Shown here: piece by piece, positions 31,880 through 32,089 of the stretch
Numbering within the stretch: the first letter of the stretch is position 1
How the letters are laid out: each line of letters begins with the position of its first letter
Assembly (NCBI GenBank): GCA_902779745.1
Contig: CACZCT010000015.1
Span: 1-32,089, forward strand
Source: an uncultured Prevotellaceae bacterium
GTDB taxonomy: Bacteria; Bacteroidota; Bacteroidia; Bacteroidales; Bacteroidaceae
DNA: 32,089 nt
Direction: 5' to 3'
Translations under genes and position numbers: made by a program
The notes under the pieces: model-generated
What the model saw: only the letters and a program-made list of their open reading frames with translations
Databases searched by the model: none
What the model was told of the DNA's origin: nothing

Positions 31880-32016
31880 AAAAATAATTATTGCCCCTCC
31901 TATAGGGTCAGGGCGTGGTCTGAACAGACGTTTACCAGACCGTATTAATAGGTTAATAATGGATAGGTGTCAGCGCCTGTTCCGGCACCTATTGTCCCCT
32001 TTTGGGACTAAACGGC
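31880..32016 (-). promoter_or_regulatory. Structured 5' leader of rpsA
   Basis: The leader from the predicted start of transcription (about 32016) to the ATG is about 135 nt. It contains hairpins GTCCC/GGGAC (31995-31999 with 32005-32009), ATAGGTG/CACCTAT (31963-31969 with 31987-31993) and GGTCTG/CAGACC (31917-31922 with 31936-31941). A second AGAC copy (31926-31929) could compete for the last stem. Near the gene, CCCT and AGGG (31895-31898 with 31904-31907) can pair across the AGGAGG. Ribosomal protein genes often have autoregulatory leaders; here that is inference. Confidence 0.5.
31896..31901 (-). promoter_or_regulatory. Perfect Shine-Dalgarno-like AGGAGG in the rpsA leader
   Basis: On the minus strand AGGAGG ends 16 nt before the rpsA ATG. 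This is the only perfect copy I noticed before a gene in the window. The spacing is longer than ideal and it can be folded into a local hairpin. Confidence 0.5.
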
Positions 32017-32019
32017 TGC

Positions 32020-32050
32020 AAAATTACAAAAACTTCCGGTCATTACCAAA
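32020..32050 (-). promoter_or_regulatory. Promoter of rpsA
   Basis: On the minus strand TTTG (32050 to 32047) and TAATTTTG (32027 to 32020) are 19 bp apart, matching both Bacteroidota boxes. It places the start of transcription about 135 nt before the ATG. Confidence 0.75.
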
Positions 32051-32089
32051 TGTTTTGACCAGAAGTTTCCGTAAATGATTGATTTTTCG

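Noticed and set aside
1-32089. Mobile element, prophage, CRISPR array or defence island
   Set aside because: No transposase, integrase, phage gene, spaced palindromic repeat array or tRNA-associated attachment site was seen; the repeats found are short tandem or dispersed words at gene ends and in genes.

Overview
The window reads as ordinary chromosome from a Bacteroidota bacterium, most likely a Prevotella-like member of Bacteroidales (inference). The signs are: promoters of the TTTG / TAnnTTTG type rather than sigma70 boxes; almost no Shine-Dalgarno sequences; a lipid-anchored Omp85 protein (TamL); the Bat operon; and the Bacteroidota-restricted families DUF4835 and DUF3127. I saw no tRNA, rRNA, insertion sequence, prophage or CRISPR array.

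Layout. 1-685 (minus): 5' part of an endonuclease/exonuclease/phosphatase-fold lipoprotein that runs off the left edge. 944-3836 (plus): a small secreted protein, then a nitroreductase, a DUF2520 Rossmann protein, a KdsC-like HAD phosphatase and a Maf nucleotide pyrophosphatase. 3805-4536 (minus): a TrmH/SpoU RNA methyltransferase, divergent from tamL (4620-6830, plus). tamL overlaps a convergent small lipoprotein gene (6784-7233, minus). 7317-8120 (plus): a YycJ/WalJ-like metallo-beta-lactamase-fold hydrolase.

8211-17153 (plus) is the Bat (aerotolerance) operon: MoxR ATPase, DUF58 protein, a BatD-like membrane protein, BatA, a BatB-BatC fusion, a BatD-BatE fusion, and a PAP2 phosphatase at the end. 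Most junctions are 0-15 nt. 17207-21928 (plus) is queA-nadE-dnaB, which starts from a strong promoter almost touching a GTG start codon and ends at a terminator shared with the opposite strand. 29416 down to 21962 (minus) is a tightly packed cluster: dnaN, a DnaQ-like exonuclease, coaBC, a DUF4835 protein, recN, and a TPR protein with a degenerate trypsin-like domain. 29582-29986 (plus) is a DUF3127 protein with an SSB-like acidic tail. It converges on rpsA (30095-31879, minus), which has a good promoter and a structured leader of about 135 nt containing a rare perfect AGGAGG.

The most interesting points are: (1) both Bat fusions keep a signal-peptide-like segment with an AxA-type site at the join, so they could be cut into separate proteins; (2) an identical 20-bp DNA repeat lies inside maf and queA but is read in different frames, and other short tandem repeats sit at gene junctions and inside coding sequence; (3) the rpsA leader; (4) nearly leaderless queA and tamL; (5) a pseudoprotease-TPR protein; (6) CoaC active-site substitutions; (7) the SSB-like tail on a DUF3127 protein.
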